A stretch of DNA of 64,000 nt from positions 1 through 64,000 of the forward strand of contig JABWCN010000015.1 of assembly GCA_013359135.1 (NCBI GenBank), given 5' to 3'. This DNA is from Pseudobdellovibrionaceae bacterium. GTDB lineage: Bacteria > Bdellovibrionota > Bdellovibrionia > Bdellovibrionales > Bdellovibrionaceae. Both the position numbers and the translations under genes were made by a program. This document shows positions 25,653 to 34,700 of the stretch, piece by piece; the first letter of the stretch is position 1, and the number at the start of each line of letters is the position of its first letter. The notes beneath the pieces are model-generated. The model was not told the origin of the DNA. It was given only the letters and a program-made list of their open reading frames with translations, and ran no database searches.

Positions 25653-26813
25653 TTACTTTGCTAATTCCATTTTTGCAACGGTTTGAAGCTGCATATTGCT
25701 AGTGCCTTCGTAAATTTGACCAATCTTTGCATCTCTCCAAAATTTTTCTACTGGATATTCTTTTGTGAAACCATTGCCGCCATAAAGATCAATAGCCATT
25801 GAAGAAATTTTTTCGGCCGCTTTTGAAGCGTAAAATTTTGCCATAGCTGCGGATTCAACAAAATCAGCTCCGGCATCTTTTAAACGAGCTGCGTTGTAAA
25901 CCATAAGGCGGGCTGCCTCTAGGGATATTCTCATGTCAGCTAATTGAAATTGGATGGCTTGAAACTCGCTGATGGGTTTGCCAAATTGTTCTCTTGTTTT
26001 AATATAACTTAAAGTCGCCTCGTAGGCACCTTGTGCAATACCAACCATTTGAGCACCGATACCAATACGACCTTCATTTAGGGTCTCGATCGCAATTTTA
26101 TATCCTTTTCCAACTTCACCCAGAACATTTTCTACAGGAACTTCGCAATCTTCAAATAGTAATTCACAAGTAGAGCTTGCTCTGATTCCTAGTTTGTCTT
26201 CTTTTTTGCCAACTTTAAAACCCTTGAAGGATTTTTCGACAACAAATGCGGTGATGCCTTTATAGCCTTTGCTTAAGTCTACATTCGCAAACACGATAAA
26301 CACATCAGCAACACCCGCATTGGTGATCCAAAGTTTAGAGCCATTTAAAATATACTTATCGCCTTTAAGATCAGCTTTTAATTTTAATGCGAAAGCATCA
26401 GAACCACTTGAACTTTCAGAAAGTGCATAGGCGCCAACCCACTGAGAAGCCATTTTAGGAAGATATTTTGATTTCAGAGCTTCGTTACCCCATTTCAAAA
26501 AGGCATTAGTCGTAAGAGTGTTTTGTACGTCTACAAGGACAGATACTGAGCCATCGACACGACCAATTTCTTCAACAGCTAAGCAAGCCATAAAAAAGCT
26601 AGAAGCGGAACCGCCCCATTTCTCAGGAGTTTCGATGCCCATTAATCCCATTTCAAAAAGTTTTTTGATAAGACTATCAGGCATGTGGGCTTCATGGTCC
26701 ATTTGGTTTACAAGGGGTTTAATTTCACTTTCTGCGAAAGCTCTTATGGCTTCTCTGAATGCGTTTTCATCTTCAGTTAAAAGGGTGAGGGGAGATTGTT
26801 TTATTTCAGACAT
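25653..26813 (-). CDS. Acyl-CoA dehydrogenase
   Basis: 386 residues with the full ACAD layout: GSASSFFMACLAVEEIGRVD (N-terminal helices), ALSESSSGSDAFALKLKA (FAD/substrate loop), LWITNAGVADVFIVFA, and C-terminal QIYEGTSNMQLQTVAK, where the Glu of YEGTSN is the usual catalytic base of short-chain dehydrogenases. It oxidises acyl-CoA to 2-enoyl-CoA with FAD, passing electrons to ETF. Stand-alone gene; chain-length preference is unclear but short/medium is likely. Confidence 0.95.
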   Translation of the reverse strand: MSEIKQSPLTLLTEDENAFREAIRAFAESEIKPLVNQMDHEAHMPDSLIKKLFEMGLMGIETPEKWGGSASSFFMACLAVEEIGRVDGSVSVLVDVQNTLTTNAFLKWGNEALKSKYLPKMASQWVGAYALSESSSGSDAFALKLKADLKGDKYILNGSKLWITNAGVADVFIVFANVDLSKGYKGITAFVVEKSFKGFKVGKKEDKLGIRASSTCELLFEDCEVPVENVLGEVGKGYKIAIETLNEGRIGIGAQMVGIAQGAYEATLSYIKTREQFGKPISEFQAIQFQLADMRISLEAARLMVYNAARLKDAGADFVESAAMAKFYASKAAEKISSMAIDLYGGNGFTKEYPVEKFWRDAKIGQIYEGTSNMQLQTVAKMELAK

Positions 26814-26985
26814 TGTATTTACCTTTCGTTTGTTTGTACTTATTGGTTAGCATCTTGTCTCAGTTGTCCACTGAAAAATATGATTTTCCTCATGGATTTT
26901 TACTATATTTTATTTAAGTCAAGACTCTAGTTTAATCAAATTGAAATTAACGCCTATTACGCGGGCTTTTTTTTATATTTTTTCC

Positions 26986-27693
26986 ATGGACAGAAAAGAC
27001 TCAGCTAAAGTAGAGTCTGAACTCATGGACGTTATGCAGATTATAGCTAATATTTTTTTGATTTTCTTTCCTTTTCTTTTTGCTTTGTGCTTTCACGAGT
27101 TTTCTCACGGTTTTGTGGCGAAACTTAAAGGTGATAATACTGCGGAAGTAATGGGAAGGCTGACTTTAAACCCTTTGGTTCATATGGATTTTATAGGAAC
27201 ATTGGTGCTTCCTTTGATTTCGATTGTTTCAATCACTCAAGGTGGCCCTTCTTTCTTTTTTGGATGGGCAAAACCAGTTCCCGTTTCTGTTCGTAATTTA
27301 AAAAATCCAAGGAATGATATGTTTTGGATCGCATTGGCGGGTCCTTTATCAAATATTTTATTAGGTTTTATAGCTGCTTTTGTTTATGTTTTTGTCATGA
27401 CAAAAGTAGGTGCTAGTGCTCAGGATGCGGTTAAGAAATTATTTTCCATGTTCATCATTACAAATGTTTCATTAGCTGTATTTAACATGATTCCCTTACA
27501 TCCTTTGGATGGTGGTAAAGTGTTGGCCAGGTTTCTACCAGCGAGTATCAATTATAAGCTGGAGCAAAATGAGCATATCACAAGTCTTATTTTATTATTT
27601 ATTTTTATCACTGGATTGGGGGCTTTGATTTCCTTTCCTGTGAGATGGATTACTGAGTGGCTTATAAGTTTGGCTGTGTTGGTAATTTTGTAG
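26986..27693 (+). CDS. Site-2 protease (M50) family membrane metallopeptidase
   Basis: The zinc-binding motif is HEFSH in the first membrane helix (FALCFHEFSHGFVAKL) and the second metal site is NMIPLHPLDGGKVLARFL, both characteristic of M50B enzymes (SpoIVFB/RseP relatives without PDZ). Four to six helices in 235 residues. The start is uncertain: ATG at 26986, 27025 or 27034, none with a strong ribosome site. It likely cleaves membrane-bound substrates. It stands before trpS-scpA-scpB, an arrangement often seen in other bacteria. Confidence 0.9.
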   Translation: MDRKDSAKVESELMDVMQIIANIFLIFFPFLFALCFHEFSHGFVAKLKGDNTAEVMGRLTLNPLVHMDFIGTLVLPLISIVSITQGGPSFFFGWAKPVPVSVRNLKNPRNDMFWIALAGPLSNILLGFIAAFVYVFVMTKVGASAQDAVKKLFSMFIITNVSLAVFNMIPLHPLDGGKVLARFLPASINYKLEQNEHITSLILLFIFITGLGALISFPVRWITEWLISLAVLVIL

Positions 27694-27798
27694 TTTTAAT
27701 GGAAATTCTTTCGATCGAAATTTGAATTTTAAAATCAAAAAAATAAATCTGTCACTAATAAGGATTTAACCTAAATCTAACTTAATTAGGGGAATATT

Positions 27799-28794
27799 AT
27801 GGAAGCGAAAAAACAAAAAGTCATGAGCGGTATTCGCGTCACTGGAGATCTTCATATTGGTCATTATTGGGGGGCTTTGAAAAATTGGTTGAGTCTTCAG
27901 GATCAATATGAATGTTTTTTTGGGGTGATGGATTGGCACGGACAAACGACCATTTATAAAAGAGCCAGTGAGATATCTGCTTTATCTCGAGAGATGTTTG
28001 CTGAAATGGTAGCGTGGGGAGTTGACCCTAAGAAAAGTACTATGTTTATTCAAAGTAAGGTGCCTGAACATTTAGAGTTGTTTATGATTTTTGCTAATTT
28101 AACTCCACTTGGATGGTTAGAGAGAGTTCCAACATGGAAAGATGCTGAGGAGGAAGCAAAACAATCTGATACTCATAATTTGGGGCGATTTGCTTATCCT
28201 GTACTTCAAGCGGCTGATATTGCTATTTATCAGGGTGCCTTGGTTCCTGTAGGTCAGGACCAAATAGCTCATCTGGAATTAACTCGTGAGATCATTCGCC
28301 GGTTCAATCATCTTTATAAAGCAAAACTTCCAGAACCAAGGCCTTTATTGACAGAGGTTCCGGCTTTGCCTGGATTAGATGGTCGGAAAATGTCAAAAAG
28401 TTATGGTAATTCTATCTTACTTACAGAGAAAGATGAAAAATCTTTAAGGAAAAAAGTTAATATGATGGTTACTGATCCTCAAAGAGTTCGTCGTGAGGAC
28501 CCAGGGGAACCAGAGGTTTGTTCTGTTTATGCTTACCATAAACTGTATTCTTCAGCGGATGATTTAGATTGGGTCGTTAAGGGTTGTAGGTCTGCAGGCA
28601 TCGGTTGCGGAGATTGTAAAGGTCGACTTGCTGAAAATATGGAGAAGTTGTGTCAAGGACCAAGAACTATCAAAGCTCAGTTGTTAAGCAATACTGATGA
28701 GTTAGATAAATCTATTGAAGAAAATTGTGAAAGGGCGCGCCAAATAGCTAAGAAAACACTTGAAACGATTCGTTATAACATGAAATGGTTGTAA
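27799..28794 (+). CDS. trpS: Tryptophanyl-tRNA synthetase
   Basis: 331 residues of a class I synthetase: HIGH motif in VTGDLHIGHYWGALKNW (about residue 18), KMSKS in GLDGRKMSKSYGN (about 199), and the TrpRS region PVGQDQIAHLELTREI. It charges tRNA-Trp. The C-terminal part carries a C-x3-C-x2-C type cluster (GIGCGDCKGRLAENM, with an earlier Cys in KGCRSAG), as in some TrpRS. The ribosome site is AGGGG, 7-8 nt upstream. Only 1 nt separates its stop from scpA. Confidence 0.97.
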   Translation: MEAKKQKVMSGIRVTGDLHIGHYWGALKNWLSLQDQYECFFGVMDWHGQTTIYKRASEISALSREMFAEMVAWGVDPKKSTMFIQSKVPEHLELFMIFANLTPLGWLERVPTWKDAEEEAKQSDTHNLGRFAYPVLQAADIAIYQGALVPVGQDQIAHLELTREIIRRFNHLYKAKLPEPRPLLTEVPALPGLDGRKMSKSYGNSILLTEKDEKSLRKKVNMMVTDPQRVRREDPGEPEVCSVYAYHKLYSSADDLDWVVKGCRSAGIGCGDCKGRLAENMEKLCQGPRTIKAQLLSNTDELDKSIEENCERARQIAKKTLETIRYNMKWL

Positions 28795-28795
28795 C

Positions 28796-29950
28796 ATGAG
28801 TCTAGTTGTTCAGCTGCCTAAATTTGAAGGTCCATTAGCATTGTTGCTCTATCTTATCCGTAAGGAAGAGATGGATATTTTTGATATTAAAATTCACGAA
28901 ATTACTCATCAGTATCTTGAATATATCAAGATTATGAAAGAACTTGATTTGGAGTTGGCTGGAGAATTTGTGGCTATGGCCGCCACTTTGATCCAAATTA
29001 AATCCAGAATGCTGCTTCCTCAATATGATGAAAAAGGGGAAGTTATTGAGAATGAGGATCCAAGGAAAGAACTAGTGCAAAAGCTTTTGGAGTATCAAAA
29101 ATACCAAGAAGCAGCTCGTTTGCTCTATGAAAGACCTTTAGTTGGTCGTGAAATGTGGACTCGTGGAATTAGAGAAAGTCTTGATGAACCACCAGAGGAA
29201 ATTGAGGTAGAAGATAATGGTCTTTTTTCTTTAATTTCAATGTATCGCTTAATTATGCGTTCTGCTAAAAAGCGAGTTCATCAAGTGACGGCCAAGGCTC
29301 AAAGTATTGCTAGTCGTATTTTAGAAATTAAAGAGCTGTTAGTTATGGGACAAAGAAAAACCCTGAATGAGTTGATTGTTAGTATGGATGACAAAGCAAG
29401 ACAGCTCTTAATAACTTTTTTAAGTCTTTTAGAGTTGGGTAAGCTTGGATTTGTTTCTTTGTATCAAAGCGAAACCTATGGCGATATTTGGGTTGATTTA
29501 AGAAAACCCATTGAAGGTGATGCCGTCTCTAGGGTTGAGGAGTATGATACGGTTCATTCGGAAGAAGTTGCTAATAAGCTTTTTCAAACTCAAGGCGAGG
29601 GAACTTCTGTGGATGGAAAGATCCACGATGTGGATCACACAAAGGATTCAGCTGAAGAATTTGTGCTCAAGGATAATGAAGATTTTGAAGAGATAAAAGT
29701 TGAAGATCCTCTCTATTCTGAAGAGGAAATGGCAAGTGACGATGAAATTCTAGAGGCAGAGCGTGAACTTGCTGGGGTTGACAATTCAGCAGCAGAGGAA
29801 GTGTTTTTAGATGCAGATATACAAGCGGAAGAGACTTTAGAGACTTTGATGCAAGTTGTAGATATAGCACAAGAATCTCCACAGGAGATTGCTGTTGATG
29901 AAAACGTTGAAGAAAAAATAAATGAAGGACAGGAAGACGTTCATGGCTAA
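28796..29950 (+). CDS. scpA: Segregation and condensation protein A, with acidic C-terminal extension
   Basis: The first 250 residues are ScpA: QLPKFEGPLALLLYLIRKEE, ELDLELAGEFVAMAATLIQI, QKLLEYQKYQEAARLL and the kleisin C-terminal wing (ELIVSMDDKARQLLITFLSL, then LELGKLGFVSLYQS). ScpA bridges the SMC heads. The last ~130 residues are strongly acidic and low in complexity (DNEDFEEIKVEDPLYSEEEM), which ordinary ScpA (about 250 aa) lacks. The start lies 1 nt past the trpS stop; the end overlaps scpB. Confidence 0.94.
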   Translation: MSLVVQLPKFEGPLALLLYLIRKEEMDIFDIKIHEITHQYLEYIKIMKELDLELAGEFVAMAATLIQIKSRMLLPQYDEKGEVIENEDPRKELVQKLLEYQKYQEAARLLYERPLVGREMWTRGIRESLDEPPEEIEVEDNGLFSLISMYRLIMRSAKKRVHQVTAKAQSIASRILEIKELLVMGQRKTLNELIVSMDDKARQLLITFLSLLELGKLGFVSLYQSETYGDIWVDLRKPIEGDAVSRVEEYDTVHSEEVANKLFQTQGEGTSVDGKIHDVDHTKDSAEEFVLKDNEDFEEIKVEDPLYSEEEMASDDEILEAERELAGVDNSAAEEVFLDADIQAEETLETLMQVVDIAQESPQEIAVDENVEEKINEGQEDVHG

Positions 29951-31472
29951 GAAAAAAAAGATAGAATCTGAAAAAATAGAAACTCTTCAAGACACCTCCT
30001 CAGAAGGTCTTGAAACTGTGAGTATCAAAGATCTAGAAAATCTTGATATTTTTACAGAAGAGTCTGCTTTTCTTAATGACCATGTCAAAAGTGAGTTTGA
30101 AGCTCTTTTCGAACCAAAAATTAGTGACGTGGAGGTCATCACCAATGAGAACATTGATGCTTTTGAAGTCGTTGAGGGTATCGATGATGTTGAAATTTTA
30201 GAAGAGGATATGAATTCAGAGAAACTCTCTTCATTGGAAGTCAGTGAAGAGTCGTCTTCTGTTGAAGACAAAGAGGCTTTGCAGCGAGCCAAGCAAATGT
30301 CATTTCAATCTGATGACGAAAATAAAGCGGCTAACTTAGAAGGTACAGAGCTTGATGAGTATGAGTCAGTAAATATTGAAGATCTAGAATTTGTTGATGA
30401 TTTGAGGGCTGAGTCGATTATAGAGTCTATTTTATTCGCCACGGATAAACCTGTTAGTGTTAATTCTATTAAACTTGTTTTTAAAGGAACTAACATTAAG
30501 GGTGATAAAATTAGGAAAATTATTAACAAGTTAACTTTGGATTATTCAAGTGGTCAGCGAGGGATATATATCGAAGAAGTCACTGGCGGTTATCAACTCA
30601 GAACTAAACTCGAAAATATGAATTTTCTAAAAAGAACTTTAAAAGCTAGACCATTTAAATTGTCGGGTCCGGCTTTGGAAGTGTTAGCTATTGTTGCTTA
30701 TAAACAGCCCGTAGTGAAACATGAGTTGGATGAAATTCGCGGGGTAGAGTCAGGACACTTATTAAGAGCTTTAATGGAAAAAGGAATCGTGACATTTGCT
30801 GGTAAAAGTGACTTACCAGGAAAACCTATGCAATACATCACTACAAAAAAGTTTTTAGAGATTTTTGGTCTCAGAAATCTCAAGGAATTACCTACTTTAA
30901 GTCAAATTGATGAACTTTTACCAGAAGGAATCAATGAAGATGATGAAATTAAAAATTCTAAACTAAGCTCGATCACTGATTCTATGTCGCAAAGTGTAGG
31001 GGATGGGTCCTATTCTCAGGGTGAGGATGAGTTAATAAAGATCTCTGAACAATTGGATGATATTTCAACCTCTTCAGATTTTTTTGAACAAGAAAAACAA
31101 CGGCAAAAAGAAAAGAAAGAGTTTGAAAAAGCACAGAACATTCGTGAGGCCTTAGAGCTTGGCGAGGCTGTACCAACTCGAGATAAAAACTGGTTGATAA
31201 AATATGATGAAGCTTTAGCTGCTGGTTACAAGACGATAGAGGCTTATGAAAGTTTTAAGCTGGAGCAAAAACAGCAGCAAATGCAACCAGAACAGGCTCT
31301 TTCGGAGGCAGATATTGCTAGTGCTTCTGAAACAGTAATTGAGGAGTCTAGTGAATTAAATGCTCATCGAGCTGAGGAAGATTACCAGTCAGATGCTGAC
31401 TCAATTGATTTTGAAGAAAAAGAAGATGAGCTTCCCTACATAGCAACAGATGAAGAGCTAGAAGGTTTATAA
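29943..31472 (+). CDS. scpB: Segregation and condensation protein B, with acidic N- and C-terminal extensions
   Basis: The ATG at 29943 has AGGA about 9 nt upstream and opens MAKKKKIESEKIETL; it overlaps the end of scpA by 8 nt. The ScpB winged-helix core lies at about residues 150-320: ESIIESILFATDKPVSVNSI, SGPALEVLAIVAYKQPVVKH, IRGVESGHLLRALMEKGIV. ScpB dimers bind ScpA in the SMC complex. A 150-residue acidic N-terminal tail and a 190-residue Glu/Gln/Ser-rich tail bring it to 509 residues against about 190 for most ScpB. Confidence 0.94.
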   Translation: MAKKKKIESEKIETLQDTSSEGLETVSIKDLENLDIFTEESAFLNDHVKSEFEALFEPKISDVEVITNENIDAFEVVEGIDDVEILEEDMNSEKLSSLEVSEESSSVEDKEALQRAKQMSFQSDDENKAANLEGTELDEYESVNIEDLEFVDDLRAESIIESILFATDKPVSVNSIKLVFKGTNIKGDKIRKIINKLTLDYSSGQRGIYIEEVTGGYQLRTKLENMNFLKRTLKARPFKLSGPALEVLAIVAYKQPVVKHELDEIRGVESGHLLRALMEKGIVTFAGKSDLPGKPMQYITTKKFLEIFGLRNLKELPTLSQIDELLPEGINEDDEIKNSKLSSITDSMSQSVGDGSYSQGEDELIKISEQLDDISTSSDFFEQEKQRQKEKKEFEKAQNIREALELGEAVPTRDKNWLIKYDEALAAGYKTIEAYESFKLEQKQQQMQPEQALSEADIASASETVIEESSELNAHRAEEDYQSDADSIDFEEKEDELPYIATDEELEGL

Positions 31473-31731
31473 TATCGTTATAAACCTTTAAAGGGTTTGT
31501 TGAATGACTAAGTCCTAAAAAAGAAAAAGAGTTAAGCTCAAGCTTTAAAATGTCCTACATCTGTCTTAAAATTTAACAATTATAACTGCTATTAGTTTTT
31601 TTTATTAAAAGCTATGTTCTAAGTATTTGAAGTTATAAGACAAAAAATAAAAATAAATTTTCTCAAGAAAAGTTTCTATGGCATGACTAGTGCTATCTAT
31701 TTATTAAAATTCCTTGTGGAGGTTTTTTTCT

Positions 31732-34700
31732 ATGCCAAGAAGAATTGTCTTTATACTTCTTAGTTTATTGATTCATGTTGTGGTTTTTGCTGAGGAAATT
31801 CTAGAGTATAGTCTAGGCGAAAAGTATAAACTTATTCTTGAAGAAACACGAGGTGAACAGGATCGTTTAGAGATTAGTTTATTAAATAAAGCCACTCATC
31901 AAAAGTATCCTATCTCTGGTGCTTTTTTGAATCAAATGACAGGCCCAAGAATACAAGTACCTAAGGGAGACATTAAAAGTCATGATTTGGCTGCGGCCCT
32001 TTTTGCTTATGATCATCCTGAGCTTCAAGAGTTATTTAAAGCACAAAAGTTGTTTGTTGTTGCGATTCCTCAAGAAAAAACTCATCAGTTATTAATAGTT
32101 CCTATAGAGAGTGTTATAAATGAAATTGAAAATAAATTGCCAGCGAGTGCTTATCTTCTTGAAAATCCAAGAAACAAAAATTTTCAAAAAACTACTTTTT
32201 TCCTTAAAGAAATTAACTTAGGAACTGAAACAACGACAAGTTCTATGCCTGGTGCAATGAAAGGACTTTTATTTACGTCGGCTTATTTTAATCCAGAGCA
32301 AGATAGATTTGCACATTCTAGTTTAACAATTTCAAGAGTTATCAATGGATCTACCAAAACAGCTATAATTACAGAAGGATTTATTCCAGTAGGTGAGAAC
32401 TCTGTATATACCGTTTCTAAAAAAACTAATCCTATTTCAAATGAGTTATTAATTAACATTACAAATCAGACTTCAGGCGTAGTGTCTGATAAAACTGTTT
32501 CTTTTTCAAACCTTAGATGGAAAGATTTTGGGGAGTTGACAAACCCTCAAAACTTGGTGAATGCAGAGTTTAAGTTGTCGAATTATACTATTTCAAAAGA
32601 ACCAAAAAAGCCAACTAATACAGATTCTACAGAGCCTAAGGCTGCAAAAGTATCTTCATCAACCCAGGTAGTTCTTTATGATTCTGCTAAAAGTTACTTA
32701 AATATTTCAAGTGAACATATGCTAGGAAAATCTGAAGCTGAGACTGACGCTTCGATAGAAAAAGAGTGGGTCCCTGCTAAGTGGCCTCGAGGAATTGATG
32801 AGGAAAATGAGTTTAATAAAAAGTTAGTAAAAGGAATATCCAGAGTGTTAAAGGGGCAACCGGAAGTGTTGGATTTTGTAAAGCGTATGGAGAAAGGGTT
32901 TCAAAGCTCTGGACGGATTTATAAAGATCCAAACATTTCCTGGTTAGCGGGAATGCCAGGAGTGGGTAAAGACACTTTTGTTGAAACTTACATATTAGTT
33001 AAGCATCAATTACTATACCCAGGGAAAGAGATTGATATTGAGAAGCATATCTTCAGGCTTCCAATAGTTAAAACTGACCACGATTTATGGGACTTAGTAG
33101 GTTCAAGAAAGGGACACGTAGGAGAGGGCGAATTAACTGCATTTATAAAATGGATAGTTCTGCACTCAGGTGGTAAGTATAAAATTGTCAAAGAGAATGC
33201 GGATAAAGGAAAATCTGCTAAAGAAAGAGTTGAGCTTAATAGTGAATGGAAACCAGGTATAGTTTTGCCTGGTTATCATAGTCCAGAGGAAGGAGTTCTT
33301 TTTGTTAATGAATTCCATGACTGGGGACGTATGGGTATAAATTTGTTTTTAAAAGAGGCCCTTGAAAAGGGCATCTTTCCAGTTTCAGGAGGATCAGGTC
33401 TTGGAAAAATTCAGGTTCCTATCAATACAGTTATTGCTTCAAATCACGGAATTAGTAAAATAAGCTCCTTAGATATTACTGGAAAAAGAGTTGGGCCTGA
33501 ACTTAGTTATGAGCAGTTAATGGAAAATTGGCAAAGACACTCTCAAAATTTAGAAGATCTAATTGAAGAGATAAAAAGCCCCACTCCTGCAAATAAAGAA
33601 GGTGGGCTTTCTCCTGAGATGGTAACTCGCATCCCAAAATCTAATTTTATTTTGCTGCGTCCACTTAATAAAGAAGCACTATTATCAATTTCTAGTTTTC
33701 AATTAAGTCAGTTAGAAAAAAAGTTTCAGAGAAAGAAACTAAACGGTTATCCAAGCTTTAACTTTAAATTTGATAATTCAGTAGTTGAATTTTTGGCAGT
33801 TTACGGACAGTCTCCAGAGGAAAGTTCTAGATTAATAAAAGACAAAGTTAACTCATTAATTGAAGCAACTTTGAGCGATGCCATTTCAAATAAAAAAATA
33901 ACCGATGAAAAACAAAATTACTTAATCTCTATTCGAAAAAATAAAGATGGGACTCATTCTTTGTTATTGAAAGATAAGCATTCAGAACAAAGTCTATTTG
34001 TTCAACTTACTAAAAAAGATAAGTACAAACAACCTATCTCTGATCAGGAACTAGAGGGGATTAACCAGTTGGAAGGAAAGTTAAATCTAAGGGTTCGTGG
34101 AGTATCGCATATTGTAAAAAAAATGGTCTCAGATATCAGAACGGCAAGAAATTCCGATGGTAGTGGAAAAGCTATGATTTTTGGTTTCTTTGGACTTTCT
34201 TCAACAGGAAAAACAGAACTAGGACGAGCTTTACATCAAGAGCTTTTTAAAACGGATACAGAACCTTTTAAAATTGATTTTAATCAAGTCAAATCACCTT
34301 ACGATTTAAAAGAATTATTGTTTGGATCAAAAAACTTAAACTCAGTAAGTGGTGAAGTTTATCGATCTCCTTTTATGAATCGGTATGACCAGTCAGATGG
34401 CAAGCTAGTTATAATATTCGATGAGATGACTAATGCTTCAACTGAAATTTTAAATATTCTTTATGATTTTTTAGATAAATCAAAAGTCGAGGGGTTTTCT
34501 GATAACAAAGCTAGATCTATGGCGAATGTAAATGTGATTATAAACGGTAACTTAGGAGAAAATTGGTACAATGCTATCAGAGGTATGGATATACCAGAAA
34601 CAGAACAGTACGAAGCTGCAAGAAAAATTTATCATTCATCCATAGCTAATGAAAATTTTAAAAGAGCTACTTTGTTGGAGAAATTCACAGAGGCTTTTGT

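Noticed and set aside
29667-29990. 107-residue minus-strand frame over scpA/scpB
   Set aside because: Leu/Pro-rich antisense frame opposite acidic Glu/Asp codons; an expected shadow.
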